Assembly (NCBI GenBank): GCA_934755305.1
Contig: CAKVLD010000016.1
Span: 1-51,778 of the forward strand
Origin: an uncultured Clostridium sp.
GTDB lineage: Bacteria; Bacillota; Clostridia; Clostridiales; Clostridiaceae
DNA length: 51,778 bases
Direction: 5' to 3'
Part shown: positions 34,948 through 44,145 of the stretch, one piece after another
Layout of the letters: every line of letters starts with the position of its first letter
Position numbering within the stretch: position 1 is the stretch's first letter
Position numbers and translations under genes: made by a program
Notes under the pieces: generated by a model
Databases searched by the model: none
The model's input: only the letters and a program-made list of their open reading frames with translations
What the model was told of the DNA's origin: nothing

Positions 34948-36612
34948 TTAATTATTTGTTGGCTCAAAATACCATATTTGATTAGCTTGACCACCATAAG
35001 TCCATTGACAAACATTAGCACCATTTGAAGTACTAAAATTATAATCATCTAGAACTTTAGTTAAATTACTAGCCTTAGTTGCTACTACATATTCACCTTT
35101 AGTATTAGTAGTTTTAAGCATAAATTGTTGAGCTGTTCCTGAATATGCATTATATATTCCTATATTTGCACCATCTTTATTTTCAGCATTTGCAACATCA
35201 AGCATAAATTCACCTAAAGCACTCTTTAAAGTAACATATCCATTACCTACATTTTTTAAGTACCATTTTTGACCCTTTACTCCTGTTCCTGCACTTAACT
35301 CAACATTTTGACCTGCTTTACCTGTATTATTTGCAACTTGTAAATATTTTTGAGCATGTTTATTTTTAATGTAATACCATCCATCTTTTAAAGTAACTGA
35401 AGTATTTGGTGTATCAGATGGTTTTGGATCATTTGAAGAACTTCCGTCCATTTTATATCCAGCATCAAAGAAAGCTTGTAATACTGCATTGTAAGCTGGT
35501 TTCTTAGTATTGAAATCTGAGTATAATAATGGTTTTTCATTATGACGCCATGAATTATTATCACATAATCCCCACCATACAAGAGCTGTTATATTAGCAC
35601 CTTGCTTCTTTTCATCTAATATAGCTTTCATTATATTGTAATAGTATTGTGCTTGAGTATTTAAATCTGTACATCCAGCATCAAGTTCTGTAATTTGAAT
35701 TTCAAAGCCTGCTCTTCTAAAAGCATCTAAAGCAGCTTTATAGTAATCAGCTGATGGGAAATTAGTGCTTAAGTGAGATTGCATACCAATACCTGCACAA
35801 ACTTTTCTACCTGAATTTATAAAGTTAATTAAATTAATTACATCATTTACTTCCATATATGTGTTGTAATCATTGTAGAATAGCTTAACTTTATCAGTCA
35901 TTTTAAAATAAGATAATGTATCATAAGCATAGTTAAATGCATCTTTTACAAATTGAGCCCTTGTATTTGGTTTTCCATATATATATTGCCATCCTGAATT
36001 TTTAGCATGTAAAAATTCATTAACAACATCCCATGCATATACTATACCTGAATACTTACTTGCACATACATGTCCCATATATGTTTTAATAAAGTATTCC
36101 ATTCTTTTATTCATTACTTGTTGGCTTACATAACCATTGTTCTTGTTAAATCCAACTCTAAAGAACCAATCTGGAGTTTGTGAATGCCATACTAAAGTGT
36201 GACCACGTAAAGCAAGTCCATTTTCATAACAAGTTTTTAAAACTTTATCTACAGTTGTAAAATCTAAATCTGGAACTGTACTTTCTGGATAATTATCTGG
36301 GATATAATATCCTTTAGCTCTTGCTTGACCTAAAGATATTTGTCTTGCTGACCATCCTAAAATATAATCTGGTTTCATTTCATTACCAACAGTCATACTG
36401 TTGTATTCTCTTTTAGCATATTGTAATATATTTGGATTTAAAATCTCATTTGATACACATGCTGTTCCTATTTTAGGAATTACCTTTCCATAAGTATTTA
36501 AAAGATTAGCGTTTTGAGGAATATTAGCAGCTTCTACTTTAGTCCCACCAAAAGTAAATACAGTAGATACAGCTAAAAGAGCTGATACTGCGATACTTAT
36601 AATTTTCTTCAT
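34948..36612 (-). CDS. Secreted GH10 endo-1,4-beta-xylanase with C-terminal ricin-type trefoil
   Basis: 554 aa. Signal KKIISIAVSALLAVSTVFTF, cleavage near VEAA. GH10 barrel ~35-395: MTVGNEMKPDYILGW, LRGHTLVWHSQTPDWFF, acid/base Glu in YAWDVVNEFLH, nucleophile Glu in FEIQITELDAG, and WWGLCDNNSWR. Cuts the xylan backbone. Short Ser/Asp/Pro linker then a ricin trefoil nearly identical to that of the esterase. It starts 17 bases after the GH43 stop with AAGGGGGAA, so GH43 and GH10 are one operon. Confidence 0.95.
   Translation of the reverse strand: MKKIISIAVSALLAVSTVFTFGGTKVEAANIPQNANLLNTYGKVIPKIGTACVSNEILNPNILQYAKREYNSMTVGNEMKPDYILGWSARQISLGQARAKGYYIPDNYPESTVPDLDFTTVDKVLKTCYENGLALRGHTLVWHSQTPDWFFRVGFNKNNGYVSQQVMNKRMEYFIKTYMGHVCASKYSGIVYAWDVVNEFLHAKNSGWQYIYGKPNTRAQFVKDAFNYAYDTLSYFKMTDKVKLFYNDYNTYMEVNDVINLINFINSGRKVCAGIGMQSHLSTNFPSADYYKAALDAFRRAGFEIQITELDAGCTDLNTQAQYYYNIMKAILDEKKQGANITALVWWGLCDNNSWRHNEKPLLYSDFNTKKPAYNAVLQAFFDAGYKMDGSSSNDPKPSDTPNTSVTLKDGWYYIKNKHAQKYLQVANNTGKAGQNVELSAGTGVKGQKWYLKNVGNGYVTLKSALGEFMLDVANAENKDGANIGIYNAYSGTAQQFMLKTTNTKGEYVVATKASNLTKVLDDYNFSTSNGANVCQWTYGGQANQIWYFEPTNN
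35001..35387 (-). repeat. Ricin-module coding repeat, copy in the GH10 gene
   Basis: Counterpart of 31596-31982. The GH30 copy is more diverged and the GH43 copy most diverged. Conservation is much higher here than between the catalytic parts, as expected from gene conversion or recent copying of the module. Confidence 0.85.
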
Positions 36613-36629
36613 AATATTTTCCCCCTTAT

Positions 36630-38651
36630 TTAATTATTTGTTGGTTCAAAGTACCATAGTTGATTAGCTTGTCCACCATAACTCCATTGACAAACATTAG
36701 TCCCATCAGAGGTTCCAAAATTATAGTCATCTAGAACCTTAGTTAAATTACTAGTTTTTGTTCCTACAGTATAAGCACCACTTGTAGAAGTAGTTTTAAC
36801 CATAAATTGTTGAGCATTTCCTGAATATGCATGATAAATTCCTATATTTGCACCATCTTTATTTTCCCCATTTGATACATCTAGCATAAAATCTCCTAAT
36901 GCACTTTTTAAAGTAACATATCCATTACCTATATTCTTTAAGTACCACTTTTGACCTTTTACTCCTGTACCTGTTCCAAGCTCAACATTTTGACCTGCTT
37001 TTCCTATATTATTAGCTACTTGTAAATATTTTTGTGAATGTTTATTTTTAATGTAGTACCATCCATCATTTAATATCTTTGTTTCTCCTGGAATATTGCT
37101 ATGAGTTACATCTCCACCATCATTTGAAGTTGGATTTTTTGAGAATTGCCAAGTATCAATCATACAATCATTAGAAGCTACAAAGAATAACTTTTTAACT
37201 CCACTTACATTTGAAATATTTGCTGATACATTCTTGAAAGTATAGTTGCTTCCTGTATTTGGAATAGATATATAACCTACTACTGGACCTTGAGGGTTAT
37301 CTGTACACACCTTTACAACAGCACCAGTACGAGAAGCTGCTCTTAAAGAAATTGAAGCTACACCAGAATTAAAATCCACATTAGAAACTCCAATCCAATC
37401 TCCCCTATCCATCTCAACTGTAGTGTTACCTTGTCCAATAACCTTTATTCCACCTTGCCAAGCCATATTTGACATCTTATTAGATGTATAAGGATTAACA
37501 TTACTTAATTGTTTAATTCCAGTAAGAGTACCTTTTGATTCATATATTTTTCCATTACCTATGTTTACTTCATCAACATGAGTACTTCTATATCCTTTGT
37601 TTGTACCCATCTTATTTTCTAACCATTGTGAGTGATAGAATATATAATTTTTATTTTTAAATTGAACAATGGTATGATGGTTATTTCCTGTACAACCAAA
37701 GAACTTACCAGGGTTTTCTAGTACTGTCCCCCTATAAGTAAATGGTCCTTTTGGGCTGTTACTTGTCATATACGCAATAACTGCAACTTTTGGTGTGTTG
37801 TTGTTAGGTCTTGAGGCCCAATTTGTACAATAACTATAGTAATAAGTATTGCCTATTTTGTTTATTCCTGAATCTTCAAACATATAAGGCGCATCTATAG
37901 TTGTAGGAGTATCTGCAAGGCTAATCATATCAGCCCCAAGCTTAACAACACGTGCTGTTTTTGGATTCGCAGCCTGTCCATTTGGAACACCACCACCAAA
38001 ATACAAATATCCAGTACCATCGCTATCAACAAATACAGCTGGATCAAAAAGCCATGTTACCCCTTGACAATTAGCAGTAGATCTACTAACTAAAGGACGG
38101 CCAATTGGATCAACCCAAGGTCCTGTAGGTGAATCACTAGTTAATACACCTATTCCATTTGCATTATTTGCAAAATACAAAAAGAACTTTTCCTTTCCAT
38201 TTATAGTTTTGTGGGCAGCTGTAGGTGCCCAAGAGCAAGCAGCCCATTTAGCTGCCCCAGTATTTCCAGCAACATTGATTGATCCATGGTCTGTCCAATT
38301 CACCATATCACTGGAAGACATACAATTAATAGTCTTGATGTTAGAATAATTATTTTCAGTTACTTGACCATTACTATACATGTACTCATCATTAGTTGTG
38401 TATACGTATACTCTTCCGTTATATTCCATTACTCCTGGATCTGCTGTAAATCTTTGAGTCATACAAGGATTTCCTTGATTTAAATCTTTATAACCTTTAG
38501 CCAAAGAAATATTGTTAAACTCAGAAGAAGAAGCCCATGTATTTACATTTGCTGCACTTACACTGTTAACAGAAACAATTGATGTAAAGCTTAATGAAAT
38601 ACCTAAAACCAGAAGAAATGCATATAACCTCTTCTTTAACACATTATTCAT
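36630..38651 (-). CDS. Secreted GH43 (arabinofuranosidase/xylosidase type) with CBM6-like domain and ricin-type trefoil
   Basis: 673 aa. Signal KRLYAFLLVLGISLSFTSIV, cleavage near VSAA. Five-blade GH43 domain ~40-375: base Asp in RFTADPGVMEYNGRVYVY, second Asp in WLFDPAVFVDSDGTGY, acid Glu in YMFEDSGINKIG. A CBM6-like beta-sandwich follows (~395-510: NTTVEMDRGDWIGVSNVDF, KLFFVASNDCMIDTWQF), then the ricin trefoil. This order matches arabinoxylan arabinofuranohydrolases, but xylosidase activity is possible. First gene of the cluster, divergent from a two-component system. Confidence 0.9.
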   Translation of the reverse strand: MNNVLKKRLYAFLLVLGISLSFTSIVSVNSVSAANVNTWASSSEFNNISLAKGYKDLNQGNPCMTQRFTADPGVMEYNGRVYVYTTNDEYMYSNGQVTENNYSNIKTINCMSSSDMVNWTDHGSINVAGNTGAAKWAACSWAPTAAHKTINGKEKFFLYFANNANGIGVLTSDSPTGPWVDPIGRPLVSRSTANCQGVTWLFDPAVFVDSDGTGYLYFGGGVPNGQAANPKTARVVKLGADMISLADTPTTIDAPYMFEDSGINKIGNTYYYSYCTNWASRPNNNTPKVAVIAYMTSNSPKGPFTYRGTVLENPGKFFGCTGNNHHTIVQFKNKNYIFYHSQWLENKMGTNKGYRSTHVDEVNIGNGKIYESKGTLTGIKQLSNVNPYTSNKMSNMAWQGGIKVIGQGNTTVEMDRGDWIGVSNVDFNSGVASISLRAASRTGAVVKVCTDNPQGPVVGYISIPNTGSNYTFKNVSANISNVSGVKKLFFVASNDCMIDTWQFSKNPTSNDGGDVTHSNIPGETKILNDGWYYIKNKHSQKYLQVANNIGKAGQNVELGTGTGVKGQKWYLKNIGNGYVTLKSALGDFMLDVSNGENKDGANIGIYHAYSGNAQQFMVKTTSTSGAYTVGTKTSNLTKVLDDYNFGTSDGTNVCQWSYGGQANQLWYFEPTNN

Positions 38652-38814
38652 CCCCTTTATTTAAAAATTTTATTATGAATATTACTTTTATAAGATAAAA
38701 ATAATAATTCAAACATTTACATACCCATTTTTAAATAATTCCCCTTATTTTCTGTTTATTTTTAATATTCTGTCTTTATACCTGTATTTTATTGCACAAT
38801 TTGTAAAATTACTA

Positions 38815-38828
38815 GTTACATAAGTAAC
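38815..38828. promoter_or_regulatory. Palindrome candidate operator GTTACATAAGTAAC
   Basis: A GTTAC-N4-GTAAC palindrome in the divergent gap between the xylan operon and the two-component system. About 50 bases downstream of it toward the kinase is TATAAT (near 38876), with TTGTCT at a short spacing. Its symmetry suits a NarL-type dimer, but binding is only inferred. Confidence 0.4.
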
Positions 38829-38922
38829 AAATTAATATATTACTTTAGTCATATATTGTCTATATGAGGAGAATGTTATAATATATTATTGGGATTATTA
38901 TTTATGGGGGACGGGTTAATTA

Positions 38923-40092
38923 ATGTTTAAAAAGTTCATACTTTTTTTTAAATATTTTGTTTTTTTAAGTTTACTTATACATATATATTATCTTTTTTCT
39001 AAAAATTTTGTAAAAAGATATTTTTGGATACTTTTTACTTTAATAATAATATTAAATGATTTCATTCGTAGAAAAAAGTTGTCACTTGATTCAAATATAT
39101 ATTCATATTCTTTATTAACAGAAATGATTATGGCTGTTATTATTAGATATTTACTAATGCTTACTGAGACCACTTCATTAGTAATTTTTCCATTAACAGA
39201 ACTATTGGAATTTAAAGGAATTAAGTTTATTTTTTTTGTGATTTTACACTTAATTTCTTACATAGGTTTATTAACACTAGATATTGGATTACCAAACAAT
39301 TGGGCTAGTTTATCTTCTTATATTGGTATTATATTAAGCTATCTATGTTTAATGTATACTACTTATTCTAGAGTTATTCTTAGAAGAGAAAAGGAAAAGG
39401 TATATAACTTAAATAAAAATTTAAGCATAGCAAATGAAAAACTTAAAGAATATGCTATGGAAATAAAAGATTTAACTGTTTCTAAAGAACGTAACTTACT
39501 AGCTCAAGAATTACATGATTCACTTGGACATACATTAATCTCACTAAATATGCATTTAGAATTTGCAAATAAAATTTATGATAATAATCCAGTTAGAGTT
39601 AAAGAAATATTACAAAAATGCGAAGAGATTACAAATATAAGTATTAATAACCTTAAAAACTCTGTTACCTTATTAAAAAAAGATCGTGAAATTACTTATT
39701 TTAATGATTCAATTAGAGAACTGCTAGCTAATTTTAATATGCTAGATAATTTTAATATTGATTTTATTTCAATTGAAAATCTAGATGAACTTAATTCAAA
39801 TATTAAGACAGCCATGTATAAAACTATTAAAGAATGTATAACAAATAGTATACGACATGGACATGCCAGTAAAATTTTTATTGAAATTATTAAGAAAAAT
39901 AATAGCTTGATTCTTACAATCACAAATAACGGAGTTGGTTGTAACAAAATTGTAAAATCCAATGGTTTACTTGGTATTGAAAAAAGAATTTCTGATTTAA
40001 ATGGAAATATTAATTATTTCAATACCTCAAAGCTTGGTTTTGGCATTAAAGTTTGTATTCCAATATTAATGGAGGATTCTAAAAATGATTAA
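38923..40092 (+). CDS. Membrane sensor histidine kinase, NarL/HPK7 class
   Basis: 389 aa. The first ~155 residues contain five or six membrane helices with almost no extracellular domain (FFKYFVFLSLLIHIYYLF, WILFTLIIILNDFI, FIFFVILHLISYIGLLTL). A coiled linker leads to the HisKA_3 phosphoacceptor in ERNLLAQELHDSLGHTL and an HATPase (TIKECITNSIRHGHASKI, ITNNGVGCN, NGLLGIEKRI). ATG follows GGGGGAC. Its end overlaps the response regulator by 8 bases. The lack of a sensor domain suggests it senses membrane state or a partner; divergent position hints at xylan gene control. Confidence 0.92.
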   Translation: MFKKFILFFKYFVFLSLLIHIYYLFSKNFVKRYFWILFTLIIILNDFIRRKKLSLDSNIYSYSLLTEMIMAVIIRYLLMLTETTSLVIFPLTELLEFKGIKFIFFVILHLISYIGLLTLDIGLPNNWASLSSYIGIILSYLCLMYTTYSRVILRREKEKVYNLNKNLSIANEKLKEYAMEIKDLTVSKERNLLAQELHDSLGHTLISLNMHLEFANKIYDNNPVRVKEILQKCEEITNISINNLKNSVTLLKKDREITYFNDSIRELLANFNMLDNFNIDFISIENLDELNSNIKTAMYKTIKECITNSIRHGHASKIFIEIIKKNNSLILTITNNGVGCNKIVKSNGLLGIEKRISDLNGNINYFNTSKLGFGIKVCIPILMEDSKND

Positions 40093-40735
40093 TATTATAA
40101 TAGCTGATGATCAAAAACTTGTTCGAGAAGGAATAAGAATGTTACTAAGCTTATATAAAGAAGTAAAAATAATTGGTGAAGCAACAAATGGTATTGAACT
40201 TCTAAATCTAATGAAAAATAAACTACCTGATGTGGTTCTTATGGATGTTAGAATGCCTTTAATGGACGGAATAGAATGCACCAAAATTATCAAAAATTTA
40301 CATAAATCCGTAAAAATAATCATACTTACTTCTTTTAATGACGATGAATATATATTCGATTCTATAAATTATGGAGCTGATGGTTATCTTTTAAAAGATG
40401 CTGGTTCTGATTATATCTTTAATGCTATAAAATCAGTCTATAATGGAGAGATGTTCCTAGATCCTAAAGTAACTTTAAAAGTTGTTAATGCTTTTAAATC
40501 TATTAAAAGTAGCACTTATACTGCACTACAAGATATACTTAATGATTTTAATTTGCTTACTCCTCGCGAAAAGGAAGTAGCTACTTTAGTTGCTGAAGGG
40601 AAAAATAATAAGGAAATCTGTAAAATTTTATTTTTAACAGAGGGTACTGTAAAAAATTATGTAACTAAGATATTAGACAAACTTAATCTAAATAGTAGGA
40701 CCGAATTAGCTGTGCTAGTTAATAAAATTTTTTAG
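40085..40735 (+). CDS. Response regulator, NarL/LuxR type
   Basis: 216 aa. Receiver domain: acidic pocket IIIADDQ, phosphoacceptor Asp in VVLMDVRMPLMDG, ILTSF, and Lys in GYLLKDAG. C-terminal GerE helix-turn-helix: LTPREKEVATLVAEGKNNKE followed by GTVKNYVTKILDKL. Translationally coupled to the kinase. The candidate targets are the divergent xylan operon and its own promoter. Confidence 0.94.
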   Translation: MINIIIADDQKLVREGIRMLLSLYKEVKIIGEATNGIELLNLMKNKLPDVVLMDVRMPLMDGIECTKIIKNLHKSVKIIILTSFNDDEYIFDSINYGADGYLLKDAGSDYIFNAIKSVYNGEMFLDPKVTLKVVNAFKSIKSSTYTALQDILNDFNLLTPREKEVATLVAEGKNNKEICKILFLTEGTVKNYVTKILDKLNLNSRTELAVLVNKIF

Positions 40736-40736
40736 A

Positions 40737-40969
40737 GGCTTTCTAAAATAAATGTTATTATTTTATAGCTATGGTTTTGTATGAATTGTACTACCTAGAG
40801 TTCTTTTTAAGATAAATGTTGTTATTTTATATTAAATAATAAAGATTGGACAAGAATCTTATAGTCTATAAATAGTTATTTACCTATTTACACTACTATA
40901 AGATTCTTGTCCTCTTTTTTGTTAATTAAAATTAAAATTAATTTTAACAACATTTATTTTAAAAAGCAC
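40737..40969. repeat. Dispersed intergenic repeat, locus C (three copies, one inverted)
   Basis: C1 at 40737-40768 (GGCTTTCTAAAATAAATGTT...), C2 at 40798-40832 (TTCTTTTTAAGATAAATGTT plus GTTATTTTATA) and inverted C3 at 40943-40969 (AACAACATTTATTTTAAAAA, then GCAC). C2 and C3 flank a strong terminator. Same family as loci A and B. Confidence 0.75.
40848..40920. terminator. Bidirectional terminator between the response regulator and lipase genes
   Basis: GGACAAGAATCTTATAG pairs perfectly with CTATAAGATTCTTGTCC, followed by TCTTTTTT. Confidence 0.9.
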
Positions 40970-40990
40970 ATTAAAGCTAAGATCTAAACC

Positions 40991-42979
40991 CTATCTAGCT
41001 CTTCTATTTTTTCTAAAATACAATCCACCAAGAGCTACAAAAACCACTAAAACAGCTACTCCTACCATCCAATTTCTATTACTAGTTGTACAACTTGCAA
41101 TAACAGCTGTTTCAGAAGATAAATTTTCACCTACTGCTTGTCCATCATTACCAGCAACAATTCCCTCTAAATCTTCTTTATTTTCTTTAGAATCCTCTAT
41201 TCCATTGTAAGTCTTAGAATCATCAACAAAATTATTGTCATCTCCAGAATCATCTTTCTTAGCTAAAGTAATTACCTTACTCTCTTCACTTTCCTTACTG
41301 TAAGCTACAGTAGAATCAACATTACCATCACCATCTTCATCTACTATTAGATTAGTTTCATTATTTTCACTAACAGAAGTAGTTATATTAGTATTTGCAG
41401 TGATAGGAACATCTTTTATTACCCTTTCCTCCTTAAGATTATTATCCTCATCATACCAAGCAACCGAAAAATCCATATTTCCTTCATCAGTTCCCTTTAA
41501 GTCAATACTATATTCATCTGATTCTTCATCATCTATTGCAAGCATCTTAATATCGTCATTTCCACCAACAAAATCCAAACGTCCATAATCACTTTCAAGA
41601 GATAAGTTCTCTTCTGATGAATCTAACTCTTGTCCATCTTTACTTACATTAATATCAGCTGGAGCTTTTGCACGTAAAACTATGTAAGGTTTACCCTTAG
41701 TTATAGTCTTGGAACCTAAAGTAGAATCCCCTGTTCTTATTACATCAACAATCCAAGCTAAAGATGTATCATCAACTATAACCTTACCATGATCAATGCC
41801 TTCAAAGAACTTAACATTAGCTGTTTTTGAAGATTGTAAAGTATTCATCATAGTTAAAGAAGCTTGAGGTACTGTACCATCCCCATTATTTTCATATACA
41901 AGAGAATCTATCTCTAAATCATCTAAAGTATTTCCATCTTTAAAATTAACTGCACTTATAGTCTTTTCTCCAGTTCCAATTGCAAAATATGCATTATTAA
42001 TAGTAGCTAATATTCCTGTATTTCCTACATATAATGAAGACTGAACTTTTTTTGAATTATTATACTTATCTAATCCAAAAATAGTTTTGCAATACTTTTC
42101 ATAACCTTCATAGCTTAGATTTTCAGTATGACTTGATAAAGCTCCATCCTTAATCTTAGTAGAAAAAGTAGTAGAATTAAAATATTTCTTTGTTGGGAAT
42201 AACTCAGATATAGAACTAAAACCTGCTTTAACTTTCTTTTGTAATCCACAAAGTCCTAAAAGAAAATCTGCTGGATTCCATGTGGTAGAAATAACTGACC
42301 ACTTTAATGTAGCATTCACTATCTTAGGTGCTCCTTCATGTACCCCTCCTAAAGATATTAACTTGTCTATCTTACTTTTATCAAGAAGAGCATAATTTGC
42401 TGCTACAGAATTACCCATACTATGACATACTAAATCTACTGAATCAGCCTTAATTTTATTATCTATAAAATCCTTTAACTTTTTAGCTGTATCAGCATTA
42501 CTTTGTCTAAAATCATAAGAGAAAAAGTACACTTCTCTATCTGGAAACTCACTACAAAGTCTGTTAATTATAGTTTTATAAACACCTAATACACCATATT
42601 CTCTATCATCTTCTGAAAGAGGCACTTCATTTACTGCTACCTTTGGATATAGATTTTTAGATATATCTACATTGTTTCCTAACTTATAAAGGCTTGTACT
42701 AGAAAAAGGATTCAAATTTACATTTGCCCATACAAGATTATTACATTCCTCATCTTGATATAAATTACTTCCCATTATACCTGGAATTACAATAATAGGT
42801 GGTTTTCTTATCTCATTTACAATTTCTTGTACTTTACCTTTTACCTCATTTGTTAATTCTTCCTCTTTTCCATTTGATATTGTTGTAGCTTTTACGTTAA
42901 TTCCACTAGTTATACTTAATGATACTAATGTAATTATTGCTACTACATACTTAAGTATTTTTTTACTTGAAACTGCCAT
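40991..42979 (-). CDS. Surface-anchored lipase/acyltransferase-like alpha/beta hydrolase
   Basis: 662 aa. Signal KKILKYVVAIITLVSLSITS. Residues ~55-420 form an LCAT/PGAP1-like hydrolase: IVIPGIMGSNLYQ, nucleophile Ser in DLVCHSMGNSVAANYAL, a late Asp (NNGDGTVP) and His (EGIDHGKVIV). A beta-rich acidic region follows, with DEDGDGNVDS resembling a calcium loop, then a C-terminal helix (WMVGVAVLVVFVALGGLYF) and RKNRRAR tail. No LPXTG is present, so it is anchored by the helix, not by sortase. Substrate may be lipid or polyester; ATG follows AAGGAGG. Confidence 0.85.
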   Translation of the reverse strand: MAVSSKKILKYVVAIITLVSLSITSGINVKATTISNGKEEELTNEVKGKVQEIVNEIRKPPIIVIPGIMGSNLYQDEECNNLVWANVNLNPFSSTSLYKLGNNVDISKNLYPKVAVNEVPLSEDDREYGVLGVYKTIINRLCSEFPDREVYFFSYDFRQSNADTAKKLKDFIDNKIKADSVDLVCHSMGNSVAANYALLDKSKIDKLISLGGVHEGAPKIVNATLKWSVISTTWNPADFLLGLCGLQKKVKAGFSSISELFPTKKYFNSTTFSTKIKDGALSSHTENLSYEGYEKYCKTIFGLDKYNNSKKVQSSLYVGNTGILATINNAYFAIGTGEKTISAVNFKDGNTLDDLEIDSLVYENNGDGTVPQASLTMMNTLQSSKTANVKFFEGIDHGKVIVDDTSLAWIVDVIRTGDSTLGSKTITKGKPYIVLRAKAPADINVSKDGQELDSSEENLSLESDYGRLDFVGGNDDIKMLAIDDEESDEYSIDLKGTDEGNMDFSVAWYDEDNNLKEERVIKDVPITANTNITTSVSENNETNLIVDEDGDGNVDSTVAYSKESEESKVITLAKKDDSGDDNNFVDDSKTYNGIEDSKENKEDLEGIVAGNDGQAVGENLSSETAVIASCTTSNRNWMVGVAVLVVFVALGGLYFRKNRRAR

Positions 42980-43204
42980 TATTAATACCTCCTTATTTTT
43001 ATTTAACGTGGAAATTATATCAATTTAATACATCAAATTCAATATTCCTGCTGTAAAGAAAAGCTTAATTAACTTTTTCGTCTTCAAGGAATTTTCATGG
43101 CAACTTCAAGTAGCATATTCTATAAAAAAAGGATGAGCTTATTGGTAGAATTTAACCTATTTTACAATTATAATGATCTTGTAAATAAGAAAGGAGATAT
43201 TATT

Positions 43205-43900
43205 ATGAGCTTTGGAGAAAACCTACAATTTCTAAGAAAAATGCACAATAACATGAGCCAAGAAGAATTAAGCGAAATACTTAATGTATCTAGACAAACA
43301 ATTTCAAAGTGGGAATTAGATGCTACTTATCCTGAAATGAATAAAGTTATAGAGCTTTGTAAATTCTTCTCTTGCTCTATGGATCAACTAATTTTAGGAG
43401 ATTTAAATCTTTCTAATGATGCCTATTTAAACATAAGATGTGAGGAAGTAGCTGCATTTAGCTACTTTAAATACAAAGTAATTAGTAAAAATCCTGAAAA
43501 TGATGCGATAAATATTGTAAATACCTTAGCAACCACTTATAAAATAGAAAATCCCAACATTATTGGATGGGACTTTCCTTTTCTAACTCAAGAACAAATA
43601 AATGTTTATCACATGCCTGGTTACACTGCTGCTTGCATTTTACCAGAAAACCTTAAACTTAAAGATGAGAACTTAGAAATAATAAGTCAAAATAAAAATA
43701 AATATGCAGTAATAACTATAAAAAACCCATTTACTGCTCCATTCAACTTAATTCCTAATGCTTATAAGGCCTTAATGTATTATATGAAAGTAAATAAATT
43801 AAAACATAGAGATGATAATAAAGTGCTATCTTGTTTTGAAAAAGTATTTTCCATTAACGGTACTACTTATATGGATGTGTATATTGCAATAGATATCTAA
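43205..43900 (+). CDS. XRE-family regulator with GyrI-like C-terminal domain
   Basis: 231 aa. Start chosen at ATG 43205, 5 bases after AAGGAGAT; the open frame extends to 43097 without a ribosome site. N-terminal helix-turn-helix: ENLQFLRKMHNNMSQEELSE, NVSRQTISKWELDATYPE. The rest (~80-231) has the GyrI/BmrR-like ligand-binding pattern, including WDFPFLTQEQINVYHMPGY and the closing TTYMDVYIAIDI. Such fusions respond to small organic ligands. Target unknown; the divergent lipase gene is the nearest candidate. Confidence 0.85.
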   Translation: MSFGENLQFLRKMHNNMSQEELSEILNVSRQTISKWELDATYPEMNKVIELCKFFSCSMDQLILGDLNLSNDAYLNIRCEEVAAFSYFKYKVISKNPENDAINIVNTLATTYKIENPNIIGWDFPFLTQEQINVYHMPGYTAACILPENLKLKDENLEIISQNKNKYAVITIKNPFTAPFNLIPNAYKALMYYMKVNKLKHRDDNKVLSCFEKVFSINGTTYMDVYIAIDI

Positions 43901-43916
43901 ACTTCAATTGCACGTA

Positions 43917-43996
43917 AAAAGGATGTATCAAAATAATAAATTCAAAACCTAAGTTTCCCCTTAAACTTTCAAATCCATTAAATGATACATCCTCAT
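43917..43996. terminator. Terminator after the XRE gene
   Basis: GGATGTATCA at 43921-43930 pairs with TGATACATCC at 43983-43992; an inner AAGTTT/AAACTT stem lies in the loop. Confidence 0.65.
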
Positions 43997-44145
43997 TTAA
44001 ATATTTCCTAATTAATTTCTACTAACTTAAACAAAGTAAGTGATTCCATATATTCAACTGGTTCAATTTTTATCTTCATTTTAACAAATTTGTAGTTTTT
44101 TATTAAATTAGACTATTTCAATTATTATTTATCGAGAACAAAATT

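Noticed and set aside
31543..38651. Cellulosomal (dockerin) assignment for the xylan enzymes
   Set aside because: The C-terminal modules are ricin-type trefoils with Q-x-W repeats, with no duplicated dockerin calcium loops.
40991..42979. Sortase-anchored protein
   Set aside because: The C-terminal helix and basic tail are present but no LPXTG-like motif precedes them.
44008..44079. 23-codon minus-strand frame beginning MKIKIEPVEY
   Set aside because: No ribosome site, no terminator of its own and too short to support; could be the tail of a lost gene.
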